From: Ophiosphaerella korrae
Taxonomy: Eukaryota > Ascomycota > Dothideomycetes > Pleosporales > Phaeosphaeriaceae
Direction of reading: 5' to 3'
DNA length: 10,155 bases
Assembly (NCBI GenBank): GCA_028456385.1
Contig: JALNQF010000964.1
Span: 1 to 10,155 of the forward strand
Shown: piece by piece, positions 7,940 through 10,155 of the stretch
How positions within the stretch are numbered: position 1 is the first letter of the stretch
Layout: every line of letters begins with the position of its first letter
The notes under the pieces: generated by a model
What the model saw: the letters and a program-made list of their open reading frames with translations, nothing else
What the model was told of the DNA's origin: nothing
The model's database searches: none
Program-made: the position numbers and the translations under genes

Positions 7940-8739
7940 AAGAGTAAAGACCTAAAAAAAGAAACTTAGTTAAAAACAACTAAGAAGAAGAAGGAAGTAC
8001 TACAAGTATAAGCTAAACCTTAAGAGAAAGTAGCTAGGAGTAAAGAAATATAATATATAATACTCTATTAGACCTTTTATTACAAAGACGACTACTATAT
8101 ATACTTTTCTAGTAAGTAAGGAGTAAGATACTTCTTATAATAAAGATATAGAGTAGTAGTAATAAAAGAAAAAATAAAAGCTTAGCTAGAAGAAATAGCC
8201 TAAGTAATAGACTTACTAATAGAAGACTTAGAAGGGGAAGAGCCCTTAGTACTATTAATCTAGGCTAAAGGACTAGTACTAGATAAAGAGACTACTACGG
8301 CTTCCTCTAAAGGACTACAAAAAAGTAAGAAATAAGTTAGTATAAGAGGTATAGAGTACACCTAGCTAATAATATATAGCTATAATAGCTATATAATATT
8401 AGATATAAAGGAATAAAATAAAAAATAGAAGTTTATTTAGAAATACTTACTAGTTATAAGTATAGAGGAAGCGTATAAAAACTAAAAAGAATATAATCCT
8501 AAAGAAATAAAGTTTATACTATTTTAAGAATAGATAAAGTAATATATAGTTATAGTAGGAAGAATACTTATAGAAAAAGAGTAGTAGTATCTTATAAGAA
8601 GAATATAATAGATTAATAAAGCCTATACACTAAGAGTACTAGTAGTGTACTATATCTTAATAATAGATATACCTAAAAAAGATAAGTACTAGGAAGGGGA
8701 TAATAAAATAATAGATCTAAGATATCTAGAATATTTTAA

Positions 8740-9010
8740 AGTATTATAGATATTATACCTAGAAAAAAATTGCGTTATATATAGAAACCCTAAAGTAAAT
8801 AATAGTATATAGCCTATAAGAAGAAAAGGCTATAACTATACAAGAGTAATTATAGTAGAAGATATCTAAAGATAGGAGATAATCCTAGAAGATAGATACG
8901 TAGTAGTAAGACCTAGCTTAAAACTATTAAAGAAATGCGTCTAAAGAGGACTATAGTATAAATGCATATATAATAAATATCTAAAATACAAAGAATATAA
9001 GCTTAAAGTA
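8740..9010 (+). other. Cys/His-rich cluster in the Gag-protease spacer
   Basis: Three TGC codons survive in frame (8771, 8936, 8963), and several Tyr codons around them (for example 8957, 8987, 8996) could be former Cys or His. The second group reads C-x2-R-G-L-x-Y-x-C, then ends with a Y-K-E-Y string that may have been C-x2-C. This resembles zinc-binding Cys clusters seen in fungal proteins, but I cannot name a family. It lies well after the nucleocapsid knuckles and about 130 bases before the protease motif. Confidence 0.4.
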
Positions 9011-9130
9011 GGGCTATAGCCCTAAAAAGATAGATAGTTTATAAAAGAGCCTAAACAAGAATAGTTAAAAGGTATAAGAGGCCTATATATTATAAAAATA
9101 GGTATATACTAAAGAAAGAAAGTATAACTA

Positions 9131-9200
9131 ATAATTAATAGTAGAGCTATAAGGAACTTTATATTAAAGAAGTTCGTAGAAATACAAGGAATAAAGTATA
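9131..9200 (+). other. Retroviral-type aspartic protease, active-site region
   Basis: The frame reads I-I-N-S-R-A-I-R-N-F-I at 9131-9163, matching the family pattern L-I-D-S-G-A-T-x-x-F-I with catalytic Asp to Asn (AAT at 9137), Gly to Arg and Thr to Ile. All three are transitions expected from RIP. The protease would cut the Gag-Pol polyprotein. The rest of the domain continues to about 9420 with an L-G-I-L-like string near 9361-9372 but is poorly conserved. Confidence 0.85.
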
Positions 9201-9469
9201 TAATAAAGAAATACCTTCGATAACTAAGTATAATTAAAGGAAAACTATTCTAAGAACCTATTAGGTTCGAGATAGTTCTCTCTACACTTAAATTAGAAAG
9301 AATAACGATTAAAAATATAGTTATAGATATAATAATAATTGATAACAAGCAAGATATAATATTAGGTATACTATAGTTATAGATAACTAACCTATATATT
9401 AATTAGAGAATAAGGAAAATTAGTTATAGTAAAACTAATACGTTAAAAGCTAACATAAGTACTTATAAA

Positions 9470-10155
9470 AGAGAATTCCTAGAAGAATACAAGAAATAAG
9501 AAGAATAGCTTATAGAGCTAGAAGACTACCTTCTAGAATATTAACTATAGGACTTAGTAATAGAACTAGAAGAAGGAAAAAACTTAGGATAGAGCCTAGT
9601 CTACTAAAAAATAGAAGAAGAATCTAAGATTAAACAAGCGTTTATTTAGACTATAATAAAAAAAGGATAGATAAGAGAATCTAAATCCTTAGTAGTATAT
9701 AGACTTATATTTATAGATAAAAAGAGAATAAATAATAAAAGGCCTTACGTAGATTTTAGAAAAACTAACGTAATTATAAACAAGAACTAATACCTACTAC
9801 TACAAATAGATAGAATACAAAATAGACTATAAAAAGTAAAGATCTTTATAAAGCTAGATATCTAAAACGCCTACTATTAGATTAGAATTAAAGAAAGTAA
9901 TAAATAGAAAATAGTATTTAGAATATAGTATAGACTATATAAATACTTAGTTATGCTGTTTAGCTTAATAAATGTACTAGTAGTATTCTAAGAAAGGATT
10001 AATATAGTACTAAGAGAGTACTTAGACATATTTATATTTATATACTTAGACAACATCCTTATATTCTTAGAAATAGAGGAAGAATACGTACAATACGTAT
10101 ACAAAGTACTAAAGAAATTAGTAGAAAATAAACTATTTTTTAAAATAAGAAAATA
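9470..10155 (+). other. Reverse transcriptase domain, N-terminal two thirds
   Basis: The pre-domain shows an I-E-L-E-E-G-K string near 9560 and an S-K-S block near 9683, then R-P-Y-V-D-F-R at 9740-9760 for the RPCVDYR motif. The first catalytic Asp survives in K-L-D-I (GAT, 9857). M-L-F-S-L-I-N at 9953-9973 stands for MPFGLxNAP, with its ATG preserved. The YLDD box at 10043-10054 reads Y-L-D-N: its second Asp is now AAC. A conserved E-E-x-Y-V-Q-Y-V-x-K-V-L helix follows, and the window ends just after the K-L-F string. The motif set and order are those of Ty3/Gypsy reverse transcriptases. Confidence 0.93.

Larger units (their letters stand above)
6917..10155 (+). pseudogene. Ty3/Gypsy gag-pol, one long frame, RIP-mutated, running off the window end
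   Basis: A single reading frame (base 6917) carries gag, protease and reverse transcriptase without any net frameshift over 3.2 kb. The original therefore probably made one Gag-Pol polyprotein, or used readthrough. The start is inferred at ATA codons at 6917 or 6920, which could be former ATG; no intact ATG opens the frame. Domains in order are a capsid-like region, two CCHC knuckles (7829-7939), a long spacer with Cys/His clusters, an aspartic protease (9131-9180) and reverse transcriptase (about 9470 to the end). Stops are all TAA/TAG. RNase H and integrase should follow beyond the window. Decay is milder than in the pol remnant at 299-2235: many CpA and TpG and one conserved ATG (9953) survive. 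Similarity of LTRs places it in the same family as the copy at 1-294. Confidence 0.9.

Noticed and set aside
1..10155. An alternative genetic code with TAA/TAG read as Gln, as in some ciliates
   Set aside because: Many stops do fall at Gln positions, but TAG also stands at conserved Trp positions (2118 in the chromodomain, 7871 after the zinc knuckle). Conserved Cys, His, Asp, Gly and Pro are also lost by transitions. RIP explains all of these; a code change does not.

Overview
The window reads as transposon-derived, extremely AT-rich DNA of a filamentous ascomycete, altered by repeat-induced point mutation (RIP, C-to-T on either strand). Three things show this. Base composition is near one fifth G+C by eye. 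CpA/TpG are almost absent in the first 6.4 kb (about nine found by eye) while TpA is everywhere. Several recognisable transposon proteins are riddled with TAA/TAG, with conserved residues changed only as G-to-A or C-to-T predicts (Cys to Tyr, His to Tyr, Asp to Asn, Gly to Arg or Ser, Pro to Leu, Trp or Gln to stop). No intact gene was found, and no species is claimed.

Layout: (1) 1-294, the 3' part of a heavily mutated LTR. (2) 299 to about 2235, the 3' half of an older Ty3/Gypsy pol on the plus strand: RNase H, integrase and a chromodomain, so a chromovirus. (3) About 2500-2960, a possible further degenerate reading frame, then a short tandem repeat and a diverged relative of the same LTR (3023-3211). 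(4) 3212 to about 5680, unassigned AT-rich DNA with weak traces of reading frames on both strands. (5) 5684-6418, a Fot1/Pogo-type DDE transposase pseudogene, cut off at its C-terminal side. (6) 6419-6858, a complete LTR starting TG, of the same family as 1-294, followed by one long degenerate gag-pol frame (about 6917 to the window end): capsid-like region, two CCHC zinc knuckles, a long Cys/His-containing spacer, protease, and reverse transcriptase through the YxDD motif.

The elements are stacked. The element at 6419 sits inside the Fot1 transposase, and the LTR at 1-294 stops exactly where an older chromovirus RNase H begins. CpA/TpG dinucleotides reappear exactly at 6419, so the downstream element looks like a later insertion with lighter RIP. 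The genes do not form a working pathway: this is a nested transposon graveyard, probably a heterochromatic AT-rich block. Nothing here is a convincing new functional system. The most useful leads are the nesting and RIP step, the unusual spacer between zinc knuckles and protease, and the unassigned frames in 2500-2960 and 3450-5160.
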